Assembly: GCA_028023455.1 (NCBI GenBank)
Contig: JAQFVV010000014.1
Span: 4,890,280-4,954,279, forward strand
DNA length: 64,000 nt
Reading direction: 5' to 3'
Source of the DNA: Epiperipatus broadwayi
Lineage: Eukaryota; Onychophora; Udeonychophora; Euonychophora; Peripatidae
Shown here one piece after another: positions 13,025 to 23,384 of the stretch. The notes under the pieces are model-generated. The model had not been told where the DNA came from, ran no database searches, and was given only the letters and a program-made list of their open reading frames with translations. Numbering within the stretch: position 1 is the stretch's first letter; every line of letters starts with the position of its first letter. The position numbers and the translations under genes are program-made.

Positions 13025-13145
13025 ATATAAGCATAGAACTGGGGACTTCAATTTAACCAATTAGAACATCACTTTAAATTGACTATTCACAAATCTAAAG
13101 ATTACCAATTTGATTCCCATGCTAGTATTGTCACTGGTCAGATGA
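13025..13145 (+). repeat. Possible decayed tRNA-like SINE
   Basis: A segment with an A-box-like TTAACCAATTAGAAC and, about 55 bp on, a B-box-like TTTGATTCCCATGC has the spacing of a tRNA head. Base changes in both boxes make this tentative. Confidence 0.3.
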
Positions 13146-13874
13146 CAACACTGGAAAATGAAAAACAATAATACCTTGAAACATTGTGTTATGTATTAGT
13201 TGTGTGTTATTACTAACAGTTAAATATATATAAAAAAAATTAAAGAAAGTTTGAAATTTTCTAAAAACATTTAACAATTGAAATTAGATAATAGAAATAA
13301 GATATAATTACAAATGGCATAACAATAATTTGTTTCACGTCAATAAAATGAAAGATTGAAAAATGATTTTTGAGTGTACCAGCAACGTAAAAATTTAAGC
13401 TAAATTAAATCCGAACTGTGATGTCATCATATGGTTTATACTAATAGGAGAGATATTTTTATGAGAATAGATTCAAACCTGCAAGCCAGTTCATTCATAA
13501 TTTTATACCTTTGTGCTGTGCAAAGATATTATGAAGTTAGACGATCTTTAAAATAAACTTATTCTTTATTGAAAAGTTATATGAAGAAATATAGTCTCAT
13601 AAGCCCTGAATATTTTAGACTCCAATTATCACATCTTATAATGGTAATATCATGACAGATATAATTTAATATGAAAGCTGAAATTAATGTTTAAAGACAG
13701 ATGGTAATTGTACGTGCACCTATATATACTTATAACGACTATCAAAAGATTTAACTAAAAGAAGACTGTATGATTCTTTAAGGACTTAAATACAACAAAA
13801 ATCACAACCAATTCCTAATGTACATTCTAGATATTAAAGCCATTGCAGCTGTTATTACTATGTTATTATTAACA
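13146..13874. other. Unassigned AT-rich sequence
   Basis: I see no gene or repeat here. Confidence 0.5.
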
Positions 13875-14251
13875 TGGAAAGTCAATATGAATGTATCGAT
13901 CATTAACATGTATCAGCCAGCATGATAAGCTTACTGGATTTTTACCTCTGAATTTAAGATCAAGAAATATCATGGTCTTTCTTCTCAGTTTCCTGAAAGT
14001 TCTTAACAGAAACATAAGTCTAGCTTGTCTTGAAGGCAAAATAAATATGTGAATTATTTTTTATATAAATATTTACCATCATAACAGACAAATCTATATT
14101 ATAGCTCTTAATCCCAGGATGCTGTAAAATCACTAGCCAAAGCAATAGTTTGTGAACAAAATCAGAGGATGTAAAGAATCCACAGAATGCAGTAAGCTTA
14201 TCATGCTGGATGATAAATGTTAATGATCAATACATTCATATTGACTTTCCA
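13875..14251. repeat. 62-bp inverted repeat with a 253-bp spacer
   Basis: Arm one is 13875-13936 (starts TGGAAAGTCAATATGAATGT) and arm two is 14190-14251. Read in reverse complement the arms agree at 59 of 62 positions. The spacer has no open frame. The right arm directly abuts the LINE endonuclease remnant. It could be a foldback element or a small terminal-inverted-repeat element. No obvious target duplication is visible. Confidence 0.9.
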
Positions 14252-14254
14252 TCA

Positions 14255-14690
14255 CTATCAAGTGAAGGGAGATTGAAGAAATTGGAAGAACTATCTAATA
14301 TTAAATGGGACAAATCTGGAATTTGTGAAGTTATAGCAAAAGATAAAGAGACAACATAAAAAAATGGACATGTTTTTTATTACAAAAGCACATATTTTGG
14401 AAGCGTAAGTGGAATGGGATTAATGATGAAGAAAAATAATTAAAGAACAATATTGTGAATATTCATAGTATATCAGACAAAGAGCAAGATTATTTATTCA
14501 AATTAATGAAAAGTATCAAATGCAAACAGTTCAAATGTATGCTTTAATAAGTTTTCTTTATGATAAAGAAGTAGAAAGAAGAAATAGAAGATTTTATATA
14601 GATAAATCAAGCAATATTGTAAAATTCATAGGGTTGATTTTAATGCTAGAATAGATAAATAATCAAAAGATGAAAGTATTATGGATAAAT
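14255..14690 (+). pseudogene. LINE apurinic-type endonuclease remnant
   Basis: The plus-strand reading, with a few frame breaks, follows the N-terminal endonuclease of endonuclease-reverse transcriptase LINEs. In order it shows RLKKLEELSNIKWDKSG (family form: LEELxxIKWDIxGLSE), NGHVFYYKS, GSVSGMGLMMKK, HSISDKEQDYLFKL and YDKEVERRNRRFY. The conserved glutamate and later histidine region are degraded, and there are stops. It probably belongs to the same broad LINE type as the RT remnants at 9.2 and 23.4 kb, on opposite ends of such an element. No RT domain follows. Confidence 0.75.
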
Positions 14691-15484
14691 CTTGTTTTGC
14701 TGACACAAGTGAAAGAAAAATATGAGTATACAGACAAAAAAAAAATTTACATTCTGAATTTTTTCTTTGAGGCAAAAAAAAAAGATTACCAAAAAATAAT
14801 TAAGACTGTGTTTTACATAAGTTTCCTTTCTTTTGTTAATTTATGGATAACTAAAAATTTTAAAATAGGTGAAACTAATTTCTAATTTTTATTTTTAAAA
14901 AATTTGCTAAGATTATAATGGTGTAAACATTTTAATTAAATGTAATTCTAGGTTATCTAAGATTTGATGCAAAAACAGGTGGGCCACAGCATATATAAAA
15001 GTGTGTCTTTCTTCAGAAAAACTGGATACTATAGAAGCTATCATGATCTACAAAACATCACCAATTACCTGAAATCTTCCTCGGGAATCTACAATTGTAA
15101 CTTGAATATGCTATGTTAAAAGAAGTTTCAATCTCCTACTAGTGTAAGTAAAAATACATTATGAAGAGCCAGAAAATGTAAGAAAATGTAATAAGTAAAA
15201 TTGTAAGCCAAAGTAAAGAAGTAATATAAAAATCTCTATGAAAAAACTATAAGTGGACATTCTAGCTTTGTCTCCAAAATTTACAGGTACATCTCTATAA
15301 AGAAAATCCTAAGACACAAGATAAAAGAAATCTCATAAGAAACTTTTGCAAGAATTTCTTTAAAAATATACTTTACTGCTACATGAATGGTTGTAAGTTA
15401 CTTGAATTATTTGTAAAAAAAAAAAAAAAACTTTTATAACTTACTATTTTAAATATTTTTTAAAACATTTGCTCTGTCATTATA
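14691..15484. other. Unassigned AT-rich sequence
   Basis: The 71-codon open frame at 14670-14885 is AT-driven and unrecognised. No other structure was found. Confidence 0.45.
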
Positions 15485-15490
15485 AGTGTG

Positions 15491-15525
<35 letters not shown>

Positions 15526-15527
15526 AA
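15485..15527. repeat. TA/TG dinucleotide microsatellite
   Basis: A TA run passes directly into a TG run. Confidence 0.95.
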
Positions 15528-16439
15528 TTAATATTATCAATTTCCATGTGTATATTTTGTTTTCATATTATAGTAAGTTGATGATAACAGTCCAAAGTTA
15601 GGGATACATATGGTGAGATGGAATTATCATTATCTCAACCCACACAAATCCAAATATCACTAAGCATGAACAAAGATCAGACAAAAAATAAATACAAGTA
15701 ATTATAAACACAATAATATCTCAGAATTAATAGTAATAGTTACCAATCATTCTTTGTGACTGAATCTAAAAGAGAAACACTACAAAATCTAAGATAATCA
15801 TCTAGCCAATGCCAAATCCTAGGGCATATTACAAAAACAACTATCAAACTCTAAAATATTGATCATAATAAACATTTAAAACAAGCTGGGATCCTGATAT
15901 CATGCTGATTATCATCAATATACTGGTCGTCTGGTGTACATGCTGCATTGTGTACTTTTAGTCCAGTGGCTGAATTCTGTATTTATCTCAGAATTTCAGG
16001 AAGTCATTATGCATTCTTTTGCTATCAGATGCTCATTAGGTGTTTGAGGAAAGTTTTGACAAATGGTTTATAATATGAATTTGTTTTTATATATGCATAT
16101 GTACTCCAAATAAAAATAAAATAACAGTGAATGAAGAAATCAGTCACACACATGAACAGGACAGAAGTGGAGAATAAAGCAGGGAAAATAAATAAATTAG
16201 AAAGTAAAGTCAGGTGTTGAGAGAGTAAAGTTTAAACAAAGGCATATTAGGAGTAATAATGATAGTATTAGGTATGGTAAAAGGTTGCATAGAAAGGGAG
16301 GAGATTTTTAGCTTATTTTATTATATATTATTTAAAAAGTTAATATTTGTATTTCCTGCATGTAAAAATAATTTAATACATTATTCTTGAAGATTGAAAG
16401 TTCTAATGTCAGCACAATTAGTATAAATATTTATGGACA
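15528..16439. other. Unassigned sequence left of a gag remnant
   Basis: I looked for an LTR end or primer-binding site upstream of the gag remnant and found none that I trust. Confidence 0.4.
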
Positions 16440-17800
16440 GCCAAAAAAGATTTGAAAATATCAAAAAAAGATCAAAGGAAATGTTTAACAAATGAATCAA
16501 CAAAGATCAAAAGAAAAAGAAGAGGATAATAAAAAGAAAAATAAACAAAGAGAAGATAATAAAAAAAGCAGAAGAAACTCAAATGCTGCTACAGAAAATA
16601 CAAGATAAAATGACTGAAAACAGTAAGTTATGCATGTAGACAAAACAAAGAGGAACAAGAAGTGAAAATTAACCAGATACAATAGTAATGGCTATTAAAA
16701 TAAGCCAAATACATGAGGTCATAGAGTCTGTAAATAATGAAAGTCAAATAAGACTGAAATCTGTACAAAAGCAAATAGGGAAAACTGGATAATCAGATTA
16801 AATCTCTACAAGTCAGCAATGATAATAGAATTATGAAAAAAATAAAAAAGTTAAAGGACAACCCAAAACAAAATAATCAAACTTACATGACTAAATTAAA
16901 AATGAAAAACATGTAACAGAGAATATGGAAAAGGCAAAGATAAATGTTCAATTAATAAACAAAATGCCTGGGATTGTAAACCAGCTTCTTAAAATAAAAG
17001 TTTTTCAGCTAATGCTGGTGAGGCACCCATTGAATTTATAGACAGTCTGAACAGATATTTCAGCACTATTGTCATAACTTAAGAGGTGAAGTAAGCTATA
17101 GTTTATAACCATTTATAATGTAAATCCCAAGCATGGTGTGACTTATTATTAACCCATCCTAACTTTGTTGAGTTTAAATAAACACTTATGAAGTGTTTAC
17201 TGGAGGAAAGATTACCAGGAAAATATTAAATACAAAATATCCTAAGAGTAGTGTCCACCTGGTGAGCCCTATATTCCCTTTTTTAAAAAGCAAGTGGCAA
17301 AATTTAGAGTGATCACTAATAATGATATTAAGACAAAGTTTCTCAATCCATAATGAAATAATGTTGATTGGCAAAGACAGGCATACAATTGAGCAGGTGA
17401 TTGAATTATTGATAGTAGCAAACCTACATATGCTGAAAAAGAAATGAATTCAGCATACACAGGGGACAATGGTTCTCATAAAAATGGGACCAGGACAGAA
17501 AGAAAGAAGTACCACTATGGAAAAAAGAAATCAGAAAATATCAACTGGTAACTCCAATAATCTTATCAGAACATGGATGATTAGATGAGCTGGAAGTGAA
17601 TCAAACCTTAAACATACAGAAGAAGCTCATCAGAAATATGATCCTCCATCTCCTACCTGAACCCATTTTATCAAAGAAAGTGATTATAATAGATCTGATC
17701 ATGATTCTTAATCTCCCAAACCAGAATGCAGTTAAGTTTCAGATTCAGAAATTTAAAAAAAAGTAAAATGATAAAACAGAAACTGAGAAGAAAAAAAAAT
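16440..17800 (+). pseudogene. LTR retrotransposon gag remnant (plus strand)
   Basis: Plus-strand readings with several stops show a lysine/glutamate-rich coiled-coil N-terminal part (16500-16900). A capsid-like core follows at about 17018-17230: GEAPIEFIDSLNRYFSTI, then IVYNHL, then SQAWCDLLLTHPNFVEFK. This order fits the Ty3/Gypsy retrotransposon Gag capsid domain (F-x-x-x-L-x-x-Y/F, then A-x-x-W, then W/F-x-x-F). Gag forms the particle in which such elements reverse-transcribe. No protease or RT is visible downstream, and a hammerhead repeat starts at 17822. The copy is dead. Confidence 0.65.
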
Positions 17801-17819
17801 TAGGTCTGAAATATAAGTG

Positions 17820-18030
17820 TTTGAATATTTCAGATTGTCCACTTAAAAGTTAACTATCAGATAAGTGCTAGCTTTGATTTGATATTTTGGATCTGGTGTC
17901 TAAAATATCTTAGCACTTAACTGAGGAATGCCAAAAGCATGAAACTGGTCTGAGGATAGGGATGATTTCTAGATAGAAATTTTTAAAATGCTTTCTCTTG
18001 CCAACATTTGTTAATTAAGCTTGTTAGAAC
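17820..18030 (+). repeat. Single-copy hammerhead repeat (family 1)
   Basis: This stretch aligns by eye with the tandem repeat at 20.5-21.2 kb. Both share TTTCAGATT, then a TTGATTTGATATT/TCCTGGTATTT segment, then ATATCYTAGCACYT and the ribozyme core. It is diverged and stands alone as a monomer, with no second core within 2 kb. Confidence 0.75.
17906..17963 (+). ncRNA. Type I hammerhead ribozyme, copy C
   Basis: The core is CTGAGGA (17921-17927; position 7 is free in the consensus CUGANGA). Stem II is ATGC/GCAT around the loop CAAAA (17928-17940). GAAAC follows at 17941, and the cleavage triplet GTC ends at 17950. Stem I pairs 17915-17920 with 17951-17956 (one mismatch) and, beyond an internal loop, 17907-17910 with 17960-17963. 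This is the layout of the minimal type I hammerheads known from Penelope-like elements and animal retrozymes, with a very short stem III. Activity is possible but stem I is weaker than in copies A and B. Confidence 0.75.
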
Positions 18031-18488
18031 TAATGCACAATTTTTAGTTTTTATAATTACTAACCACATTAACAAAATTTTGATTTATAAAACATTTCAG
18101 ATAATTTTGTGCATGTATGTGGACTATAAAATGATATAGCAATTAAAAGCTTGATAATTGAGTTGGATCTTCTGTTTCTGACTTCCACTTCTGAATAAAC
18201 TCAGGTGTGACCAACTAAACTAAAGCTGAACAAATTTGTAACATTAGATTTGCAAGTCTTAAAAAATTAATGAACACAATTCAATGTATACAATACTTAT
18301 ATAAATCTTTGAAACATTGGCTTATTTAGCTAAACTTACTAGCAATGTTTATATTAATCCCCATCATTATGAAATATAAACAAACTTAAAAAAAAAAAGA
18401 ATTTAAAATCCGAAATAAAATAATAAAATGAAGAAAAAATATATAGGTAAAACAATATAGATGTCATGATAAAATGACAATAAACAGT
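18031..18488. other. Unassigned AT-rich sequence
   Basis: I see nothing beyond low-complexity A and T runs. Confidence 0.5.
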
Positions 18489-18657
18489 AGCAAATTTTTC
18501 TACAGTAGTGCAACCTAGTGCAAGCTTTAGTAATCAATAGATGCTAGAAGGTTGTGCATTATAATTGCTATCCAGTGTCTATTTATCTAATATCCCCATA
18601 CTAATTTCCAAATTTATGATTAGGAGGCATTACAGTGTAGAAAAATTTGCATCTGTT
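18489..18657 (-). repeat. Decayed hammerhead repeat copy (family 2) bounded by short inverted repeats
   Basis: The minus strand of this segment parallels the 27.5-28.1 kb repeats (GCACAACCTTCTAGCATCTA against GCATTACCATCTGGAATCCA, then TTGATTACTAAAGCTTGCAC). The ribozyme core is destroyed. The ends form an inverted pair: GCAAATTTTTCTACA at 18489 and its complement TGTAGAAAAATTTGC at 18643. That could mean a small inverted-repeat element captured the sequence. Confidence 0.5.
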
Positions 18658-19265
18658 TTAACAGCTTGTAAAATAAGAAAAAGTGATCGTATGATGTTGT
18701 AATGGTTGAAAACGAGAATAACAATGAAAAAGACTGTACCTAGGCTAGCACTTTGGGTTTTCTAATTTCTATTCTAATCCTATATATACATTTAAATGTT
18801 AATATTATGTGCTTTAATCGTATTTCTACCAGCAAGTTTGCTGACTCCAAAAGAAATCTCTATGCAACTGAATTTAGTGAGCAATAAAAAAAAACGGCAA
18901 AAGATTCGCCAGAATTTAATTTAAATGAGTAATAACACTACAAAAATAAATAGTGGAGATAAAAATTTTAAATGAGCGCTGTGTTATATATATGTTTATT
19001 TTATTAACGTAATTTTAAAATCTATTCTGTACATTTATCTTTATCCAATTTGTTAGACTATGATTGAAAACAATAGAACAAAAAATAGACTACATCTATT
19101 ACTAAATATAATTTTAAAATTCAGAATATTAAAATAGATGGCCTCAATGTTCACAGTTATTTTTTAATAATAAAACAGAATTAGTTAAAAAACAGGTGTC
19201 AACACTTACTGACTAATATTAAATTTTATTATAAACAAAATACATACAATAGAATATATTTTAAA
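18658..19265. other. Unassigned AT-rich sequence
   Basis: I see no gene, RNA or repeat that I can support. Confidence 0.5.
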
Positions 19266-19269
19266 TCAA

Positions 19270-19592
19270 AAGAGGGCAGCAGCGTACAAATAAAATAGAG
19301 ATTTTTTTTATCATTTAAACATTAGGAAAAGCTACATAGAGGTCAGCACTTTTTATAACTCGATTGAAGAGGGGCAGTTAGAAAATTCAATGCAAGCTAG
19401 TAATAAAAATTATTTAAAGGTTTAAGTTTACATAGAGGGCATCGGAGTTTAGTAATGTATAGGGAATTTATTTTTTCATCACACTCACAAAACTTTAAGC
19501 TTAAATTATTTCTTCCTAGAGGGCAGCACATTCCACAGAAATAAATTCAATATTGAAAAGTATTTTTTTAAAAAAGGAAGAAGGGCAAAGAG
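19270..19592 (+). promoter_or_regulatory. Cluster of AGAGGGCA-type motifs on one strand
   Basis: Six related words on the plus strand lie within 320 bp: AGAGGGCAGC (19271), AGAGGTCAGC (19338), AGAGGGGCAG (19368), AGAGGGCATC (19434), AGAGGGCAGC (19518) and GAAGGGCAA (about 19582). AGAGGGCAGC is the core of the metazoan CTCF motif; the upstream CC part is present only weakly (CCTAGAGGGCAGC at 19515). The spacings (about 65-95 bp) also suggest a decayed tandem repeat. The regulatory role is inference. Confidence 0.35.
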
Positions 19593-19600
19593 AATATTAA

Positions 19601-20082
19601 CGAGAAAAAAGAGTAAAAGGTCATAATTTTATTTCTGTACATTCATTTAAATTTTTGGAAGAAAGATCTGCTTAAATTAAAAATTAATATTTCAAAAGAT
19701 GAAAAGAGATTTAATATATATATGCTTGTCAGAAGTTCTTAAGAAAGAAAAAAAAGATATAGCTAATTAAGAGACTGCATAAAAAAAAAATTGATTGTGT
19801 AAAATAATTTTTATACTTTTTATAAATGTAAAAAACTAATATAAACATTGCTGTAGGTCGAATCATTTGCTAAATAACGCAAAACTGTTAATTATAAAAA
19901 GACGACGATGAACACTGTGATCAAATAAAAACAAAAAACGCGAATGATAAATAGTTCATAGATAATGGGGAACATTGATTTAGTTTTCCTTGACCTGGGG
20001 TCTCCTTAATACTTGAACATTTGTCCACATTTTAATACTTGTTTTTGTTTGTTTGTTCTAGTGCTTTGATTGCAATAGGCAC
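19601..20082. other. Unassigned AT-rich sequence
   Basis: Nothing is recognised. A few CG-containing words near 19900 break the AT monotony. Confidence 0.45.
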
Positions 20083-20200
20083 AGTGGCGGATTCTGGAGT
20101 TTCAAGTTAGGATAAGGCCCAGCTCTATAATTTCAGACATTCGAACTTGTTATGAACCTTGAGCAATAAAGTTATTTGAATTTTTTATAGAGTCAACAAA
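20083..20200. repeat. Dispersed repeat, third copy of the 12-kb tandem family
   Basis: It begins CAGTGGCGGATTCTGGAG and keeps the layout of the 11975-12190 units (AGCTCTATAATTTC, TTGAGCAATAAA). It is a more diverged single copy. Confidence 0.55.
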
Positions 20201-20546
20201 TGAATATTAATTATTCTCAACTACAGGTATTGAAAAGATGCCTGAAAAACGAAAAATAATGTTTTTCCTTTATTATTTATCTATGGTAGAGTTGCGTGAG
20301 AGATTTTCTTTGCTCAGAGCAATTTTAAGGATGTTTCATCAATAAAAAAAAAAGAAAAAAGTGTCAATGTTTTAACCATTCGTAAAAAATTTAAGTCTAT
20401 ATAAAGTAATAACCCTTATTACATGCATATAACAAAACACAATTAATAAAAATGACTATAATATCCATCATAGTAGCCTCCAGGGTCTTAGAAATTGCTA
20501 GCCTGGAGCCACAACAATAGTTTATATGTGAATGCATAAAATATAT
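20201..20546. other. Unassigned sequence with one small hairpin
   Basis: GCCTCCAGG and CCTGGAGCC form a 9-bp hairpin at about 20475-20510. Nothing else is seen. Confidence 0.5.
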
Positions 20547-20659
20547 TTTATATTGCTAAAGCTATTAATGTATGGTGTATCTGAATGTAGTTCAGTCCCA
20601 TATGGCTATTTAAGTTAGATAGCTGGATTGGAAGACATATGGATGTCTGAATGCTTGAA

Positions 20660-20716
20660 TATCCTAGCACTTCACTGATGATGCCAGTAGCAGAAACTGG
20701 TCTGGGGTTGGGGATA
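20660..20716 (+). ncRNA. Type I hammerhead ribozyme, copy A
   Basis: The core CTGATGA is at 20675-20681. Stem II is TGC/GCA with loop CAGTA (20682-20692). GAAAC is at 20693-20697, and the cleavage triplet GTC ends at 20702. Stem I has an inner helix ACTTCA/TGGGGT (20669-20674 with 20703-20708, two G-U pairs) and an internal loop (TAGC opposite TGG). Its outer helix TATCC/GGATA is perfect (20660-20664 with 20712-20716). Stem III is only two pairs. All consensus core bases are present. Confidence 0.88.
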
Positions 20717-21045
20717 TGTTGCAAAGCTTGTTAAGAGCTTATTTTGCAAGCTCTATATATAACATTTGTAAATACAAGTTTATTAAATGAGGTCATGTGA
20801 CATCTGACTTGATTTTTTTTTGTGTGTGATTTTATTTTTTTCTATTAATGCTTTGGCGATTTTATATTGCTAAAGCTATTAATATATGGTGCATCTAAAC
20901 TTAATTCAGTTCCGTATGACTATTTAAGTTAGATAGCTGGATTGGAATACATATGGATGTCTGAAATTTTCAGATTTTCTATTTAATAGTTATACATTAG
21001 ATAAAGTGTTGGACTTGTCCTGGTATTTTTAATCTAATGCTTGAA

Positions 21046-21102
21046 TATCCTAGCACCTCACTGATGATGCCAGTAGCAGAAACAAGTCTGGGGTTGGGGA
21101 TA
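21046..21102 (+). ncRNA. Type I hammerhead ribozyme, copy B
   Basis: The core CTGATGA is at 21061-21067. Stem II is TGC/GCA with loop CAGTA (21068-21078). GAAAC is at 21079-21083, and GTC ends at 21088. Stem I inner helix is ACCTCA/TGGGGT and outer helix TATCC/GGATA (21046-21050 with 21098-21102). Relative to copy A the inner helix has U changed to C, which turns a G-U into a G-C pair, so pairing is kept. The stem III nucleotides differ (ACAAGT against ACTGGT) but the two closing pairs remain. Confidence 0.88.
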
Positions 21103-21199
21103 TTTTGCAAAGTTTGTTAAGAGCTTATTTTGCAAGCTCTATATATAATATATTTATGTTATATCTTAAGAATGTGTGTATATTTGAATACAAATAGAA

Positions 21200-21640
21200 T
21201 TTTTATTTTGTTTGTAACTGATCTATATTTTAATATTACTATATTTAATATTAAAAGCATTGTATTTGTCTAAAGGTAGTTATTCACCAGCTAATAACAA
21301 ATGTTCATTTATGCATATGCATGTACATATGTAAATAGAGACAGGTCTTTGTTTTATTTGTAATTTCTCTATATTTCAATAAAACCTATATGTTCAGTTA
21401 GAATGTAGTTATTCACTAGCTAGCAATAAATATTCATGATGCATATGCATGTTATATCCCATATAAGTGTATATGAGAACACAATTGTATTGTTTATAAT
21501 TCTATATTTTAATATTATTATATACTTAATGTTAAAAGCATTAAATGTTTAGCATATTGATATTCACTAATTGGTAATGAATGTTCAATATGCATGCAGC
21601 AGTGGTTGTTAATATCTCGCTGATAATAAATGTTTACTAA
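21200..21640. repeat. Degenerate ~140-bp tandem repeat, three units
   Basis: Units share TATATTTYAATA..., then TAGTTATTCACYAGCTA, then AATRTTCATKATGCATATGCATG. They begin near 21220, 21360 and 21490. They directly follow the hammerhead dimer and end in a diverged copy near 21630. Confidence 0.65.
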
Positions 21641-22164
21641 ACATGAAAGAATGGCCATATATGTCAAGTTCTGGAAATATAATGATAATATGAACAATAT
21701 CAGATCTATACATCTATTCAGCAAAATTATTAACAATGCAATTATATGATTAAAAAAGTTTTTAAATAATATCAGTTTTAATACAATTCATCAGATGATC
21801 ATGATAATTACCAACATAATTGTCTCCCTTTTCAAAAAAGGATGGAAAAAATGTCATCTCATTATAAGTGTTTGTATGAGGTTCATACAAATCACAATCC
21901 GTAGCATAAAATATTGAAAACACTGTAAGTTGAATATGTTGTTGATTCTGGTTAACGATAATTATAACAAATATATTATTGTCACTCATTAGGCTTCAAT
22001 TATAAATGTAATGCTTCATTTCATCCTACTTACCATCTGGTCTTTGGTTGTGTTAATACTGATATTATTTTGGATTCTACACTAAAGACAATTACACATT
22101 CTTCAATATGATTAACTAATTGTTCATTTATCAATATGATTAGTAGATTGTCTTATAGCTAGAT
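21641..22164. other. Unassigned AT-rich sequence
   Basis: Two short minus-strand open frames here have no motif. Nothing can be named. Confidence 0.45.
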
Positions 22165-22241
22165 GGCTGCCACTGCTCAGCCACTGCTGCTGTTGCTGCT
22201 GCTGCTACTGCCACTAGTACTGCTACTACTGCTACTACTAC

Positions 22242-22287
<46 letters not shown>

Positions 22288-22297
22288 GCTGCTATTA
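22165..22297. repeat. Compound trinucleotide microsatellite (CTG, CTA, ATT)
   Basis: A run of CTG/CTA triplets grades into a long ATT run and back to GCT. It is likely to be length-variable between individuals. Confidence 0.95.
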
Positions 22298-23384
22298 TCA
22301 TGATTAATCATTGTAACTGTGATTTTTTTAATAATATACTACCATAAATTTAGATAAGTAAAATAGTTAACAAAGTACATCATCCAACATACCAACAGTT
22401 TTATGAACACTTGTTACGAAATCAAGAATTAAGTCAAATGTTTAAATCTCTTCTGTAAGTAGTTTGCAAAAATTAATTTACTATAAAAAAATTAAGCTGC
22501 ATTTTACTCAAGCCTGTACACTTTATTATAAAAAAAAACATTTCCAAAATATTATATATTTCTTCAGTTTTTTCTGATAAATAGAAAGCAACTTTCTCTC
22601 TGTGAACATATATATTTAGATATATATGTGTGTATAAGCAAAAGGAATGAAGCAGCCTCTCTCAGGCTATGACTTAAAAGCATTATAGACGTTGAACAAT
22701 ATATTTAATAAAAAGAGCAGACTATTATTTCAATATATTACTGTCATATTCTTGGTTCACACCACAACAACATTTTATTGTTAAATTTTTTTTTTAATTA
22801 TTTTTCAATTATTTAAACACTATTGTCTCTACCTGATTTATCACATGTTCATTTTCATAATAGACTAAGCTTTTTTAATTTTTCTTTTTTTTAATCATTT
22901 TTTCCTTCAAGACTATCTCAAAAATATTTGGATTGAATCCATGTTCATGTACTTTTTCATGACTACAAAATATCAGTGCATTCTCAGAATAATATACTAC
23001 GGGAAAACTAAAGTGACTTCAAGCACAAAAATGATACATTAATTATTTATGTACAGAAAAGCAAAAACTGATTTAAAATAAAAGTGTTGATATTTTGTAA
23101 CCATAAAAAAAATATTGATATGATTTTGATTCAGGTATTGTTTAGATACTTTGTAATGAAGAAAATACAAGGAAAGAAAAATCGAAAAAGCTAGGCTTAT
23201 TTAGCAGAGGAAAACGTGATAAATTAGAGAGACAATGGTATGGATTTTTAAAATGTCCATCAATAAAATATTTTTGGACTGATAACCATGAATATAATGC
23301 TAATGCATTTAAAAGTATAAATTTATAAAATTAATATTAAAGTTTATTCTTTTATTTTAGTGTATTTATATATATATCATAATA
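22298..23384. other. Unassigned AT-rich sequence
   Basis: I see no gene. A chance CTGAAGA near 22565 (minus strand) was checked for a hammerhead and rejected. Confidence 0.45.

Larger units (their letters stand above)
20547..21155 (+). mobile_element. Retrozyme-like tandem dimer of a hammerhead repeat (family 1)
   Basis: Two head-to-tail units start at 20547 and 20861 with TTTATATTGCTAAAGCTATT. They run in parallel through AAGTTAGATAGCTGGATTGG to a hammerhead ribozyme and then GCAAGCTCTATATATAA. The second unit carries an extra ~72 bp between ATGTCTGA and ATGCTTGA, which copy C at 17.8 kb also has, so the first unit has a deletion. Cleavage at both ribozymes (after 20702 and 21088) would free a 386-nt RNA. 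No protein is encoded. This matches the known architecture of animal retrozymes, small non-autonomous retroelements with hammerheads found as short tandem arrays. The helper is thought to be a Penelope-like element. Those parallels are family knowledge; mobility here is inferred. Confidence 0.8.

Noticed and set aside
16497-16682. Leucine/serine-rich minus-strand frame resembling membrane segments
   Set aside because: It is the shadow of the lysine/glutamate-rich coiled-coil part of the plus-strand gag remnant.
22480-22600. Minus-strand CTGAAGA then GGAAA as a hammerhead
   Set aside because: Possible stems consist only of A and T runs, and no stem III with a cut site is present.
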